From: JAJVID01 sp963743425
GTDB lineage: Bacteria; Acidobacteriota; Blastocatellia; RBC074
Direction: 5' to 3'
Length of the DNA: 64,000 bases
Assembly: GCA_963743425.1 (NCBI GenBank)
Contig: CAVUPU010000001.1
Location: forward strand, 868,001-932,000
The position numbers and the translations under genes were made by a program. This document shows, in pieces, positions 37,809 through 47,055 of this stretch (positions within the stretch are counted from its first letter, which is position 1; the number at the start of each line of letters is the position of its first letter). The notes beneath the pieces were generated by a model that worked only from the letters and a program-made list of their open reading frames with translations, made no database searches and had not been told where the DNA came from.

Positions 37809-39611
37809 ATGCGACTCACCGCGCTCGATTGGGTAATTGCAGTCATCGCCGTCGCCATCTGTTTCGTTCCGGCGCTATTCTTTGGAAAAAGATCGTCGAG
37901 GAATACTTCTGAGTTTTTCGCTTCAGGGCGCTCTGTTCCCTGGTGGCTGGCAGGACTTTCGATGGTGGCGACCACGTTCAGCAGCGATACGCCGAACCTG
38001 GTGACCGACATCGTCAGGCGAAACGGCGTGGCGGGGAACTGGGTCTGGTGGGCGTTTGTGCTGACCGGCGTGGCGACGGTCTTTTTCTACGCCCGGTTGT
38101 GGCGACGTTCCGGCGTGCTGACCGATCTGGAATTTTACGAGATTCGCTATTCGGGCAAAGCTGCCAGCGCCGTTCGAGGGTTCCGCGCAGTCTATCTGGG
38201 TCTGCTCTTCAACTGCCTGATCATGGCGACGGTCAACCTGGCGGCTTGCAAGATCGCCGGAATTTTATTCGGGATGGAACGATGGCAGACGTTGTTGTTC
38301 GTCGGTCTGCTCAACGTGGTTTTCGCCGCGCATTCGGGACTGTGGGGAGTGCTGGTGATCGATATGATCCAGTTCTTCATCAAAATGACCGCCGTGATCG
38401 CGGCGGCCTATTTCGCGGTCAGGCTGCCACAGGTCGGCGGCCTTGACGGCCTTGTAGACAAACTTTCCACGATGAAAGGCCCTGAGGGAATCAACTACCT
38501 GAATGTGCTTCCTGACTTCGCGAACAACTGGGATATCGCGCTGGCGGTCTTCATTATGCCGATAGCGGTTCAATGGTGGGCCGTCTGGTATCCGGGGGCC
38601 GAGCCTGGCGGAGGAAGTTACATCGCTCAGCGCATGCTGGCTTCGAAATCGGAGAAGGATTCTCTGGGCGCCGTGCTGTTCTTCAACATCGCTCATTACG
38701 TCCTGCGCCCGTGGCCGTGGATACTGGTCGCGCTCAGTTCGATTCTCGTCTATCCACAATTGTCTGACATTCAGGCGGCGTTTCCGAACCTCGATCCGAA
38801 GCTGCTCGGCCACGATATTGCATATCCGGCGATGCTCAAATTCCTGCCGGTTGGATTTGTCGGCCTGATGGTTGGCGGGTTGGTGGCCGCGAACTCCTCA
38901 ACTATTTTGACCCACTTGAACTGGGGGGCTTCGTATATCGTCCATGACTTCTACCGTCGGTTTATTAACAAAGGCGCCGAAGAGCGACATTACGTCTTTG
39001 CGGGGCGCGTGGCGACCGTTGCGCTGTTTTTCCTGTCATCCGGCCTGGTCTTCGTCCTGGATACTGCCAAGGATGCTTTCGACATTATCCTGCAGGTCGG
39101 CGCGGGGACGGGGCTGCTCTATCTCGTGCGCTGGTTCTGGTGGCGGGTCAACGCGTGGTGCGAGGTTGTGGCGATGATCAGCTCATTCCTGGTTTCTTTT
39201 CTATTCCTGATTCTCGAAAAACAGAGCATCTATTCCACCACTTCGGCGACGAAACTGATCATCACCATCGCCGTGACCACGGTTTGCTGGTTGCTGGCGG
39301 CCTACTTTGGGCCGCAGACCGATAGCTCGACGCTGATCGAATTTTACCGCAAAGTCCGTCCGGCTGGCCCAGGTTGGGAAGCGATTCGGCAAAAGACGGG
39401 AATTTCAAAAGCCGAAGCTGCGCAAACCGGCGACAGCATGCCGCTGGCTTTGATCGGATGGGTGGCCGGCTGCGCGATGATTTGGTCCTCGCTCTTCACC
39501 GTCGGCAATTTTCTTTACGGCCGTTACGGGTATGCGTTGGCGCTCCTGGGAATCTTCCTGGTCAGCGGGACAGTCGTTCTCCGAGTGATCAAAAAGCTCT
39601 GGACTGACTAA
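37809..39611 (+). CDS. Sodium:solute symporter (SSS family)
   Basis: This is a 600-residue polytopic membrane protein with about 13-14 hydrophobic helices, beginning LDWVIAVIAVAICFVPALFF. SSS landmarks are SEFFASGRSVPWWLAGLSMVATTFSSDTP near the start (helix 1 and the sodium-site region), YPGAEPGGGSYIAQRMLASKSEKD and VGFVGLMVGGLVAANSSTILTHLNWGASYIVHDFYRRF. It should import a sugar, organic acid or similar solute with sodium. The ATG at 37809 follows AAAGGA. It is the last ordinary gene before the MITE-bracketed cluster. Confidence 0.93.
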   Translation: MRLTALDWVIAVIAVAICFVPALFFGKRSSRNTSEFFASGRSVPWWLAGLSMVATTFSSDTPNLVTDIVRRNGVAGNWVWWAFVLTGVATVFFYARLWRRSGVLTDLEFYEIRYSGKAASAVRGFRAVYLGLLFNCLIMATVNLAACKIAGILFGMERWQTLLFVGLLNVVFAAHSGLWGVLVIDMIQFFIKMTAVIAAAYFAVRLPQVGGLDGLVDKLSTMKGPEGINYLNVLPDFANNWDIALAVFIMPIAVQWWAVWYPGAEPGGGSYIAQRMLASKSEKDSLGAVLFFNIAHYVLRPWPWILVALSSILVYPQLSDIQAAFPNLDPKLLGHDIAYPAMLKFLPVGFVGLMVGGLVAANSSTILTHLNWGASYIVHDFYRRFINKGAEERHYVFAGRVATVALFFLSSGLVFVLDTAKDAFDIILQVGAGTGLLYLVRWFWWRVNAWCEVVAMISSFLVSFLFLILEKQSIYSTTSATKLIITIAVTTVCWLLAAYFGPQTDSSTLIEFYRKVRPAGPGWEAIRQKTGISKAEAAQTGDSMPLALIGWVAGCAMIWSSLFTVGNFLYGRYGYALALLGIFLVSGTVVLRVIKKLWTD

Positions 39612-39713
39612 AGTGAACAAGTGACACTTTGACAGTATTGCCAAAGTTCTTCTGCCGCGTGAGCGGCGTTAGGATCACGAGCGATGAAGAAGAGAGCATT
39701 GATCCTGTGTGGT

Positions 39714-39813
39714 GGATCTGTTGCAAAAATTCACTGACCATACAAGATGTTGTGGCATCCGCTGGTTAATCACTACTATGGAATGTGGCCAAAATATTTT
39801 TTGCAACAGATCC
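39714..39813 (+). mobile_element. 100-bp MITE-like element, left copy
   Basis: This is exactly 100 bases with 16-bp perfect terminal inverted repeats (GGATCTGTTGCAAAAA and complement). It has no coding capacity. The identical sequence occurs in reverse orientation at 52218-52317. The end CTGTTGCAAA resembles ends of IS6-type elements, so it may be mobilised by such a transposase; none is in the window. No clear target duplication is visible next to either copy. Confidence 0.85.
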
Positions 39814-39947
39814 GCTTTCTTAAGCCGGTTTTCTGTTCCGTTGATACTCACTACCGTAGTTCGCCTTCTCTCGAAAAATTGCGCCAGAACCAGCATTTTC
39901 TCTTGACATCCCCCTTCATAGAGCTTTTTTCGGTCTCCTGATGGCCT

Positions 39948-39973
39948 CTGTGACACTTGAAAAAGCATCACAG
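39948..39973. promoter_or_regulatory. Candidate operator CTGTG-N16-CACAG upstream of the Rieske gene
   Basis: The site reads CTGTG, ACACTTGAAAAAGCAT, CACAG. The same arms, spacing and 11 of 16 spacer bases occur at 48634-48659 in the divergent promoter of the other half of the cluster. It is 136 bases upstream of the Rieske start. Confidence 0.45.
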
Positions 39974-40013
39974 GGTATGGGGATCACCCCAGTATGTTCA
40001 TCCATAATCTAAC

Positions 40014-40080
40014 AGTACCGCGCGCGTGAAGCGGCCGTCTCACTGGTCAGCCGAGCAGCAGTTGCACGCGGTACTGTAAC
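40014..40080. repeat. Inverted repeat before the Rieske gene
   Basis: AACAGTACCGCGCGCGTG (about 40013) pairs with CACGCGGTACTGTAAC (to about 40081). It resembles the CAGTACCGCGAGCGG element at 35242-35333 but is diverged. Besides this, the MITE and the operator-like site, 39612-40109 shows no gene. Confidence 0.6.
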
Positions 40081-40109
40081 AGTGTTACTTTTTTTTCGAC
40101 AGGTCTCAG

Positions 40110-41210
40110 ATGGGTTCACCAACAAACACTCAAACCTTCAACCGCCCCGAAAAGATAATTGAAGGCTGGTATTGGGCATTGCGTTCGTCCGATCTGAAGA
40201 AAGGCAAGACCGCTCCGCTCAATTTTCTAGGCCGTGAACTGGTTGTTTATAGAGGCGAAGATGGCCGCGTGGTCGCGCTTGACGCCTACTGCCCACACAT
40301 GGGGGCGCATCTAGCCGAGGGAAAAGTCGAAGGCAATGGCTTACGCTGCCTCTTCCACTACTGGAAATACAGCCCGGAAGGCCGATGCGTCGAGATCCCC
40401 TGTCAGCCTTTCACGGATTTCGTCCCACAAATTCGCTCGTGGCCGGTCACAGAGCAATACGGATTGATCTGGATATGGGCGGGCGCGACTCCTCGTCAAC
40501 CAATACCGTTCGTGCCGGAACTGGCCGGTAAGGAATTTGATTGCCGGCTGGGAACAAGCTTCTTCAAGGCGTGTCATCCGAACGTGGTGATGGTCAATGC
40601 AATCGACGAGCAGCATTTCAACTCAGTGCATCGCCTGCCGGTCGACCTGCGTCTGGAGTCGGAAGTAGTGAACGAGAACTGCATTACATTCCGCAACACA
40701 ACCCGAATTCCGCCGTCTTCGCGGCTGACGCGCTTTCTCGGCCGGTTCTACCATGACGCGTTGACTTACAAGCTCTCCTACTGGTTCGGCGCCACGGGCG
40801 CCGTCACGATCGGGCCGGACTTCCTGCACTTTCACATTATATTCGCGGTCCGGCCGAAGGCGGACGGCGGTTCAGAGGGCCAGACGATTTTCCTCACACG
40901 CCGCAGGAATGGCCTGATCGGCAAGCTCGTCAGCAATACGCTCCTGCTGCTGACGCGGGCCGTGAACGCATACTTCGCCAAAGGCGACAGTATGATTTTC
41001 AAGACGATACGCTTCAATCTTCGCACGCCGATCAAGGCCGATACGCCGATCCTTCACTTCATTCAACACACCGAGCGCCAGCCGGCGTTGCCCTGGGGTT
41101 TGCTTGTGGAAACAACCGTCCACTGCCCTCCTATAACCCGGAAGGCGGCGCAGGATGATCGACCGGAATCATCGCCACAATCCATGTCTGAACTGGAGGC
41201 AGCCACATGA
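40110..41210 (+). CDS. Rieske non-haem iron oxygenase
   Basis: This 366-residue protein has the Rieske [2Fe-2S] motif CPHMGAHL followed 17 residues later by CLFHYW (about residues 60-85). The mononuclear iron site motif is NAIDEQHFNSVH (about 165-176). The domain order is that of Rieske oxygenase alpha subunits of the KshA/VanA-like type. It should insert oxygen into a hydrophobic or aromatic substrate, with electrons from a ferredoxin such as the one at 47.1 kb. Its stop overlaps the next start (ATGA), so it heads a three-gene coupled unit. Confidence 0.92.
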   Translation: MGSPTNTQTFNRPEKIIEGWYWALRSSDLKKGKTAPLNFLGRELVVYRGEDGRVVALDAYCPHMGAHLAEGKVEGNGLRCLFHYWKYSPEGRCVEIPCQPFTDFVPQIRSWPVTEQYGLIWIWAGATPRQPIPFVPELAGKEFDCRLGTSFFKACHPNVVMVNAIDEQHFNSVHRLPVDLRLESEVVNENCITFRNTTRIPPSSRLTRFLGRFYHDALTYKLSYWFGATGAVTIGPDFLHFHIIFAVRPKADGGSEGQTIFLTRRRNGLIGKLVSNTLLLLTRAVNAYFAKGDSMIFKTIRFNLRTPIKADTPILHFIQHTERQPALPWGLLVETTVHCPPITRKAAQDDRPESSPQSMSELEAAT

Positions 41211-42025
41211 CATTACATCCGGCGTTTTCACAGACCAGGCCGCCCGCCGAAATTGTTTCGGAGGGCGCCCCCGAGCGCCTCACCGCTTCAATTGTTTCCG
41301 TCACCGATCTGCGGACTGAAGACAAGGCCAGGATGTTTACACTGATGCGGAAATATTACGACACAGTCACGGAAGAGACTTTCCAGGCTGATCTGGCTCG
41401 AAAGGATGCGGTCATCCTGCTGCGCGACCGAGGCGCGCTTCAGGGGTTTTCGACTCTGGTCTCGCTGCAGGCGACAGTCGGCGCCAAGACGGTCTACGGC
41501 GTCTTCAGCGGCGACACTGTGATCGAAAAACTATACTGGGGACAACAATCGCTCCCGAAAGCGTTTCTGCGATACCTGTTCAGAGAAAAACTGAAGCGAC
41601 CTTTCTCGCCGCTCTACTGGCTGCTGATTACCAAAGGGTATAAAACTTACCTGATGATGGCGAACAATTTCGCCGAACACTTTCCGAGATATGAAATGGA
41701 AACGCCCTCCGACAGAAAAGCTATTGCGGAAGCTTTCTACCTCAAGCTGTTCCCTGAATGCTACGACCCGGCGACAGGATTGATCAGGTTCACTGCCGAA
41801 GCCTGTCGGTTGAAGAGCGGGGTGGCGGAAATTTCGAATGAACTGACGGCTTCAAACCCGCGCATAGCGTTTTTCGAGAAAGCCAACCCCGAATGGCGCA
41901 GCGGAGTCGAGTTGGCCTGTCTGGCCAGGACGACCTTAGCGATGCCGTTCAGGTACGCCGCCAAAGCTTTCATCAAAAATCACCGTCTCTTCAGTCCTGC
42001 GCGACTTTTCCTGAAGAAAGGATGA
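41207..42025 (+). CDS. Protein of unknown function, possibly GNAT-like
   Basis: This 272-residue protein is coupled to the genes on both sides. Visible stretches are FQADLARKDAVILLRDRGALQGFSTL, YGVFSGDTVIEKLYWG and PLYWLLITKGYKTYLMMANNF. The alternation of strands and helices, with a GxF-T-D pattern in the centre, recalls the GNAT acyltransferase fold used by N-acyl-amino-acid synthases, but I see no clear acetyl-CoA loop. No signal peptide. Its fixed place between a Rieske oxygenase and a diiron protein suggests a biosynthetic step. Function not assigned. Confidence 0.75.
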   Translation: MTLHPAFSQTRPPAEIVSEGAPERLTASIVSVTDLRTEDKARMFTLMRKYYDTVTEETFQADLARKDAVILLRDRGALQGFSTLVSLQATVGAKTVYGVFSGDTVIEKLYWGQQSLPKAFLRYLFREKLKRPFSPLYWLLITKGYKTYLMMANNFAEHFPRYEMETPSDRKAIAEAFYLKLFPECYDPATGLIRFTAEACRLKSGVAEISNELTASNPRIAFFEKANPEWRSGVELACLARTTLAMPFRYAAKAFIKNHRLFSPARLFLKKG

Positions 42026-42027
42026 CT

Positions 42028-42972
42028 ATGCTTTCAATCTCTTCCGACAGACTTGAGATAGAGACGCGGCTGTTAGCGCCCGACCTGCCGGAAGGTCATG
42101 GGTTGTATCCTGTTCTGGCGTCGGCGCTCAGGAGCCGCCCCGCCCTGAAGCCGGAGGCGCCGGCGGACCGGCCTTTCTGGCCGGCATCCTATTTCAAGCT
42201 CGATCAGGTAACTATCTACCGCAATTCAGGCGAAGCGGAGCGGCGGGCGATCCTGCTCTGGTGCAGCCGCAGCGTTCTGGCTGAAGCCTACTACATCGAG
42301 AAATGCGGTATGTACTTCGCCTCGAAGATGTGCCTGCTTTCGGAAAGCGCGCAGGAGCGCATGCTCTACAGCCTATTTGCCGCCGATGAAGCGGTCCATT
42401 TCAACTGGATCAGCGGCTTTGCGCCCGCCGAGTCGGTCAAAGAGTTCGAGAGCAATCCATTCATCCGGCTGCTCGATGAAGTGTTGCGAAAGGAAGACCG
42501 GACGACGCTCAGTTACATTGTGCAAGTCATTTTGGAAGGTTGGGGCATCGGCCATTATCACGCGCTGGCTAAAGATTGTTTGGACGCCGGGCTGGCCGCC
42601 GTGTTTGAAAATGTGATCAGGGATGAAGGACGTCATCACGCCGGCGGACTGGCGCTCTTCAATGCGCGGCGGCGCGGCGAAGACGGTTTGAAGCGGCTGA
42701 CGGATCTGCTGGCGCAGTTGCTGTTGATGGTTCAAGCCGGGCCGCAGATGGTCGTGTCGCAGATCGAGAGGGTCAAAGGGCGCCTCTCGCAGGCGCAGAA
42801 GACGCGCGCTTTCGCCGAGCTGGATTGTGAGGCCGGCGCGCTGAGCAGGATCGAGACGCTCAAGTCGCTGATCAAGATGACTGTGGACGCCGGCGTAATT
42901 CTAAGCGAGCTTGAGCGACGAGGTTCATTCAGAGCTTACACCGCTTCGGAATGCGCCGCGGCGAGTGGCTGA
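42028..42972 (+). CDS. Ferritin-like diiron oxygenase
   Basis: I choose ATG 42028 because AAGGA lies five bases before it; the ATG at 42022 overlaps the previous stop and is also possible. The 314-residue helical protein carries the complete six-ligand diiron pattern: E in LAEAYYIEK, ExxH in ADEAVHF, E in ILEGWGIGHYH and ExxH in IRDEGRHH. This is the arrangement of ferritin-like oxygenases and oxidases. The 3' end overlaps the convergent GH3-family gene by 37 bases. Likely function: oxygen-dependent oxidation of a pathway intermediate. Confidence 0.85.
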   Translation: MLSISSDRLEIETRLLAPDLPEGHGLYPVLASALRSRPALKPEAPADRPFWPASYFKLDQVTIYRNSGEAERRAILLWCSRSVLAEAYYIEKCGMYFASKMCLLSESAQERMLYSLFAADEAVHFNWISGFAPAESVKEFESNPFIRLLDEVLRKEDRTTLSYIVQVILEGWGIGHYHALAKDCLDAGLAAVFENVIRDEGRHHAGGLALFNARRRGEDGLKRLTDLLAQLLLMVQAGPQMVVSQIERVKGRLSQAQKTRAFAELDCEAGALSRIETLKSLIKMTVDAGVILSELERRGSFRAYTASECAAASG

Positions 42973-44576
42973 TCCGAAGACGCTTCGATCCTGGCGATCA
43001 TCCCTGCCGCGTCTTCCGGGTTCCTGATCAGGTGGCAGTTCTTGATGTCCCCCCATTTCATTCCTTTGCCCGCAAAGTAGCCGTAGTACGCCTCTCGCAA
43101 TCGCGGCGCGACTCTGACCTTGACCGGGCCGAGCTGTCCCATCAGCCGCGCATTGCGGTAATGATAGGCTTGGCAGAGTCCGCTCTCCAATTCAGCTTCG
43201 ATTTGCGCGATTTCGTTCGGCCCCTTCTGCTGAAGGACGTTGATCAGGAGCTGGTAATAACTCAACCCGCGTTCAGGCGTCATCGGTAGAAGGGTTTGAA
43301 AGCATCCAGGCATGGAGAGTCTTTCCAGGCAGGCGCGCACATAGTTTTCATTCAGCTTCTCTCCAACCAGGTCGCAGACGGCGTCGCTCCTGCCGATGAA
43401 TTCAAGGCAGGGCGAACCCAGATGGAAACCGCTGACGCGCACACGATCACCCAGGCGATAACGAGACAGACCGCCTTTCTGCGTCAGAATAACTTCGTAG
43501 GCGCCTTCTTTTTGAAGCTCATGTAAGAGAAAAATGCCCCCCCGCCCGTCTAGAAATTCATAGAATACCTCTGAAGGCAGCGGCGCAAAGCCTGCGGCTC
43601 TGATCAATGGCATCGTCAACGGCGCTTCAGTCGCCAGCAGTCCCTTGCCCTGGAGGAGCGCGCCGGGGAATTTCCCAGCCAGGCTGCGAGCGGCGGCGGC
43701 GGCGTGCGCGCTCGTCCAGCAGGAGATCAGCTTCAGTTCGGGCCACAACTTCGTCCAGGAAATGGGCTGTTCTCCAAGCGACTCCAGCCGGGATGCGGAA
43801 GGACTGTTGAATCTGAACTCCAAACCGTCGCAAACGATAAAACCTTTTTTCAAGCCGGAGACAATGAAATCACGTCGCTGCTCGATGTAACTCAAAATGA
43901 CTTCGAACAGCGAAGGGTTCCAGATCGAAATCACCTCGAGCCCCGTCTCGGCTATGAGCAGCGTGGCCAGGGCCAGCTTGAAACTGTCCGGGTTTTGAAT
44001 CCGCGTGACGGCGGAAGGCGCCGCCAGAAAATGTTTCAGCATATAGCCGACCAAGCGGTTGAGGTATTCAGTGTCTTCGTCCAGGCCTACCCTGACCCCG
44101 CGCGCCGTCACCTGATCTCGCCGGAAAGCGGGTGAAATACTCATATAGATCTTGCCCGTCCGAAACTGTGGGCCGTTTGTGAGCAGGTCCGAGAGCCAGA
44201 ACAGAAACATCCGGTTAAATGACGCCTTCAGCGACCTGGTATAAGGTATAAATTTCGCCGCGCCGGAACTGCCTGAAGTCTTTTCATAAAAAAGCACGGG
44301 TTCGGAGACCAGGACTTTTCCTTCGGTATTTTGCTGCCTGCAGACCCATGCGTTCAGATCGTCGTAGGTGACAAGTGGAAGCTTCGTCGCGAAGGAATCG
44401 TAGTCGTCATCATCTCTGATCTTGTGCGAGCGGCCGTACTCAGTAGCCGACAGGCTCGAGATCAGCTTTTTGAGCAGTCTGCGCTGCGCCTCCTGCGGAC
44501 GGCGCAGGTCATTAACGAACCTGGTCATCAGCGGGCCGAGCGCCGTTCTCAAAATGTAACCGGCTGTTCGGAACAT
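42936..44576 (-). CDS. GH3-family acyl-adenylating amide synthetase
   Basis: This 546-residue protein belongs to the GH3 (auxin-conjugating enzyme) superfamily of ATP-dependent acyl-acid amido synthetases. It shows YEKTSGSSGAAKFIPYT (phosphate loop), FYEFLDG with the typical acidic segment, and YRLGDRVRVSGF (adenylate-binding YRxGD). Members join a carboxylic acid to an amino acid or amine through an acyl-AMP. It overlaps the upstream hexapeptide acyltransferase gene by 28 bases and converges with the diiron gene. It is probably the amide-forming step of the cluster. Confidence 0.9.
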   Translation of the reverse strand: MFRTAGYILRTALGPLMTRFVNDLRRPQEAQRRLLKKLISSLSATEYGRSHKIRDDDDYDSFATKLPLVTYDDLNAWVCRQQNTEGKVLVSEPVLFYEKTSGSSGAAKFIPYTRSLKASFNRMFLFWLSDLLTNGPQFRTGKIYMSISPAFRRDQVTARGVRVGLDEDTEYLNRLVGYMLKHFLAAPSAVTRIQNPDSFKLALATLLIAETGLEVISIWNPSLFEVILSYIEQRRDFIVSGLKKGFIVCDGLEFRFNSPSASRLESLGEQPISWTKLWPELKLISCWTSAHAAAAARSLAGKFPGALLQGKGLLATEAPLTMPLIRAAGFAPLPSEVFYEFLDGRGGIFLLHELQKEGAYEVILTQKGGLSRYRLGDRVRVSGFHLGSPCLEFIGRSDAVCDLVGEKLNENYVRACLERLSMPGCFQTLLPMTPERGLSYYQLLINVLQQKGPNEIAQIEAELESGLCQAYHYRNARLMGQLGPVKVRVAPRLREAYYGYFAGKGMKWGDIKNCHLIRNPEDAAGMIARIEASSDQPLAAAHSEAV

Positions 44577-45196
44577 GGCGCGTATTCGACTTTCTGGTTG
44601 ATATGAACGTCGGTCAGCACGGGCAGGAAGGTTCCGTCGGCGATCGCCGCGCCGGGGCCGATGCGACTGCCGGCTCCGATGAAGACATCGGAGCCGATTT
44701 TGATGGTTCGGTTATAGAGCGCCATCTCCCGCCATGCCCCTTTCGGTTTAATAGCATGGCCCAGGAACTTACACTTGTGGCCACAGACCACGCGGTCGCC
44801 GATATCAAGCGCGTGGCGGTCGGTGATTTCCACGTTCGGAGTCCAGTATACGCAGCGTCCGATCCTGCTTCCCCACAACCTCAGCCAGGCGCTGTAAAGT
44901 CCGGGCACGAGCCGCAGCGCGGCCTCCAGTTGCGGGATGGCGATGTAGATCACTTGTATCTGGTGCGCCCCCCACCACGGAGAGTATTTTCGATCCGTGA
45001 GATTCGTCAGGCTCTTTTTGATCGGAAAGAAAATCTGGTGCAGTCGGAAGGTCAGAGGCGGAACTAAATAGAGAATAACCGCCACAATGACCGGCTGGAT
45101 TGGCGAAGGGCGCCAGCCGAACCATAGGACAGTCGCGGCGCACAGACTCAGGATGCAGGTCGAGTAGAATGAGATTATGCGGCCCAGTAAAGTCAT
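44549..45196 (-). CDS. Membrane-anchored hexapeptide-repeat acyltransferase
   Basis: The 215-residue protein starts with two hydrophobic segments (ILSLCAATVLWFGW, VIVAVILYLVPPL). It ends with a left-handed beta-helix of hexapeptide repeats (VEITDRHALDIGDRVVCGHKC and IKIGSDVFIGAGSRIGPGAAIADGTFLP). Such proteins transfer acetyl or longer acyl groups from CoA or carrier protein. It overlaps the GH3 gene downstream and lies 10 bases from the fatty-acid-hydroxylase-like gene upstream, all one operon. Confidence 0.82.
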   Translation of the reverse strand: MTLLGRIISFYSTCILSLCAATVLWFGWRPSPIQPVIVAVILYLVPPLTFRLHQIFFPIKKSLTNLTDRKYSPWWGAHQIQVIYIAIPQLEAALRLVPGLYSAWLRLWGSRIGRCVYWTPNVEITDRHALDIGDRVVCGHKCKFLGHAIKPKGAWREMALYNRTIKIGSDVFIGAGSRIGPGAAIADGTFLPVLTDVHINQKVEYAPCSEQPVTF

Positions 45197-45206
45197 AAGC
45201 AGCCCC

Positions 45207-45938
45207 TCAAACTCTGAAAGGAAAAAGCAACTTTCGTTTCAGGCTCAATGTTAATGGCAGCCCGCAGGATTCAGCGCGACCCGCCGGGCTGTAATACGTG
45301 CCGTGCAGCCTGTCCCAGAGCGAAAGGTTCGCGCCGAAGTTGCAACCGGCGCGGTCACGGCTGTGATGCCAGGCATGTTCGTGCGGCGTGATCAGGACGT
45401 AACCGAGCGCCCGGTGAAGAGGGGAGCCGGGACGCGGCGAAAATCCGCTATGCCGCCAAAGATCGAGACTGGCGGTCAGCGAAGCGGCGATGATGAAGGC
45501 GCCCGGATCGCGCAGCAGAAAAAGAAAAAGGCCGTTGACCCACAGGTAAACGATCAACAACGGAGTCCACAAGGTGTTTCTCGACGTGATGAAAACATCC
45601 ATCCGCTCCGGCGTGTGGTGAACCGCGTGCGTAGGCCACAGCAATCCGCAATGCAGCCAGCGGTGATTCCAATAGTAGAGATAATCTATCAAGACGAAGT
45701 TGAGCAGGAATCCTGAAACTGGGGAAAGGTTCAATATTCCCTTGGCCTTTGGCGCGAGCCACGATAACAATCCAAAGATCAGAATCGACTGTAAGGCCGG
45801 AACGGCGGCGCCTTGAATCACCAGCCCCGATCCATCCAGCGCCCATTCCGACGGCTTGCGGCTGCGAGCGCGCGATCTCGTCCGTCGCAGCGAAAAAGTC
45901 AGCGCGGCAAGTAATAGAAAAGAGATAAAAACGATCAT
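45207..45938 (-). CDS. Sterol desaturase / fatty acid hydroxylase family membrane enzyme
   Basis: This 243-residue integral membrane protein has the three histidine boxes of the superfamily: HRWLH, HAVHH and HEHAWHH. These hold a diiron centre that hydroxylates or desaturates fatty acyl chains, sterols or carotenoids. Hydrophobic helices flank the boxes. It lies between the Rieske gene (78 bases) and the hexapeptide acyltransferase gene (10 bases). Confidence 0.92.
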   Translation of the reverse strand: MIVFISFLLLAALTFSLRRTRSRARSRKPSEWALDGSGLVIQGAAVPALQSILIFGLLSWLAPKAKGILNLSPVSGFLLNFVLIDYLYYWNHRWLHCGLLWPTHAVHHTPERMDVFITSRNTLWTPLLIVYLWVNGLFLFLLRDPGAFIIAASLTASLDLWRHSGFSPRPGSPLHRALGYVLITPHEHAWHHSRDRAGCNFGANLSLWDRLHGTYYSPAGRAESCGLPLTLSLKRKLLFPFRV

Positions 45939-46016
45939 AATCAGCTCCTCCCTATGGGCGCATCCTTGTAGCGTATCCTGGGAGCGCAGCCCATCCTTGC
46001 CTGCGCTTCGGGCTGC

Positions 46017-47051
46017 TCAAACCCAGAATCTGATTTCGAATTCCTTCTCAGGCAGTAGCCTCGGATCGGCGCCTTTGCCGAGTTCGCTGCGAATGGATTC
46101 GATCAGCATGTGAATAACGTCTGCTTCGGTGTTGCAGAAACGGGCGCCGTACTTTTTGATCGTCTCCATCTGATCGGCGAGGATTGCGATGTCCTGATTG
46201 ACAATCATCTGCGCTTGCCGGCGAATGACGGGTTTGGCAATAGTGTTCCAAACTCCGTAGTTGTAGGTCAGGTCGGTATAGACCAGCGTCTCTTCATCGG
46301 TCACCGGCGTCGATTGCGAAGTGATGATGAAGCGACGGTTCTTCCCGAAAATGTAATCCACCGACGTCACGTTGGGCATGTGGAATGAATCGGTGTGCAT
46401 AATCTCGTGACCGCCGGGGTTGAGAAACCAGGAAAAGATTCCGAGGTTGGCGCGCTCATTATGGTACCTGACGATCACGCTGCCGCCCGCGCGTTTTACA
46501 TGGGCTGTGAATTTTTCTTGCCGGCTGACGCGGAAAATCTTCGGATGGACGAAGACCGTGTGAGGTATGTCCACGAAATTTTCGGCGCAATTGGTCACAT
46601 TGTTTTGAAAATGATTCCGCAGGCGGATCGCCGCCCATCCGGCGGTCTTATAGAACGGAATCTTGAAAGGCTCGATGCCCGCGGCCTCGCTCTCGCTCAT
46701 CCCGTCAATCAACCGGAGGTAAACGTAATCGTCTTGCTCGCGGACCTGAAACGACCTGGCGCGGCGATGTGTCGCCTTCGGGCCGTCAGGCCCTTCGGAA
46801 GGCACGAACACAACCGCCCCCTGGCCGTTGTAGGTCCAGCCGTGATAGGCGCATTGCAGACGACCCGCTGCAACCCGCCCCTTCGACAACCGCGCGCAAC
46901 GGTGCAAACAGCGGTCTTCGAGCGCTATCGCTTTACCATTCTCGTCCCTGAAGAGGGCGATCCATTCATCGAGTATCCGCAGGCTGAGGATGCGATTCGG
47001 CTTCAACTCCCTCGATTCAGCCGCGATGTACCAGAAATCCTTGAAATCCAT
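46017..47051 (-). CDS. Rieske non-haem iron oxygenase (second)
   Basis: 344 residues; the Rieske motif is CLHRCARL then CAYHGW (about residues 48-70) and the mononuclear iron site is NCAENFVDIPHTVFVH (about 150-166). The arrangement resembles the PaO/VanA/CarAa-like oxygenases. It starts four bases after the stop of the ferredoxin gene, its probable electron donor. It is clearly different in sequence from the Rieske enzyme at 40.1 kb, so the cluster carries two separate oxygenation steps. Confidence 0.92.
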   Translation of the reverse strand: MDFKDFWYIAAESRELKPNRILSLRILDEWIALFRDENGKAIALEDRCLHRCARLSKGRVAAGRLQCAYHGWTYNGQGAVVFVPSEGPDGPKATHRRARSFQVREQDDYVYLRLIDGMSESEAAGIEPFKIPFYKTAGWAAIRLRNHFQNNVTNCAENFVDIPHTVFVHPKIFRVSRQEKFTAHVKRAGGSVIVRYHNERANLGIFSWFLNPGGHEIMHTDSFHMPNVTSVDYIFGKNRRFIITSQSTPVTDEETLVYTDLTYNYGVWNTIAKPVIRRQAQMIVNQDIAILADQMETIKKYGARFCNTEADVIHMLIESIRSELGKGADPRLLPEKEFEIRFWV

Positions 47052-47055
47052 CGTT

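Noticed and set aside
39675..39971. 98-codon minus-strand frame around the left MITE
   Set aside because: It spans the MITE and the operator-like site, has no family features and is best explained as chance.
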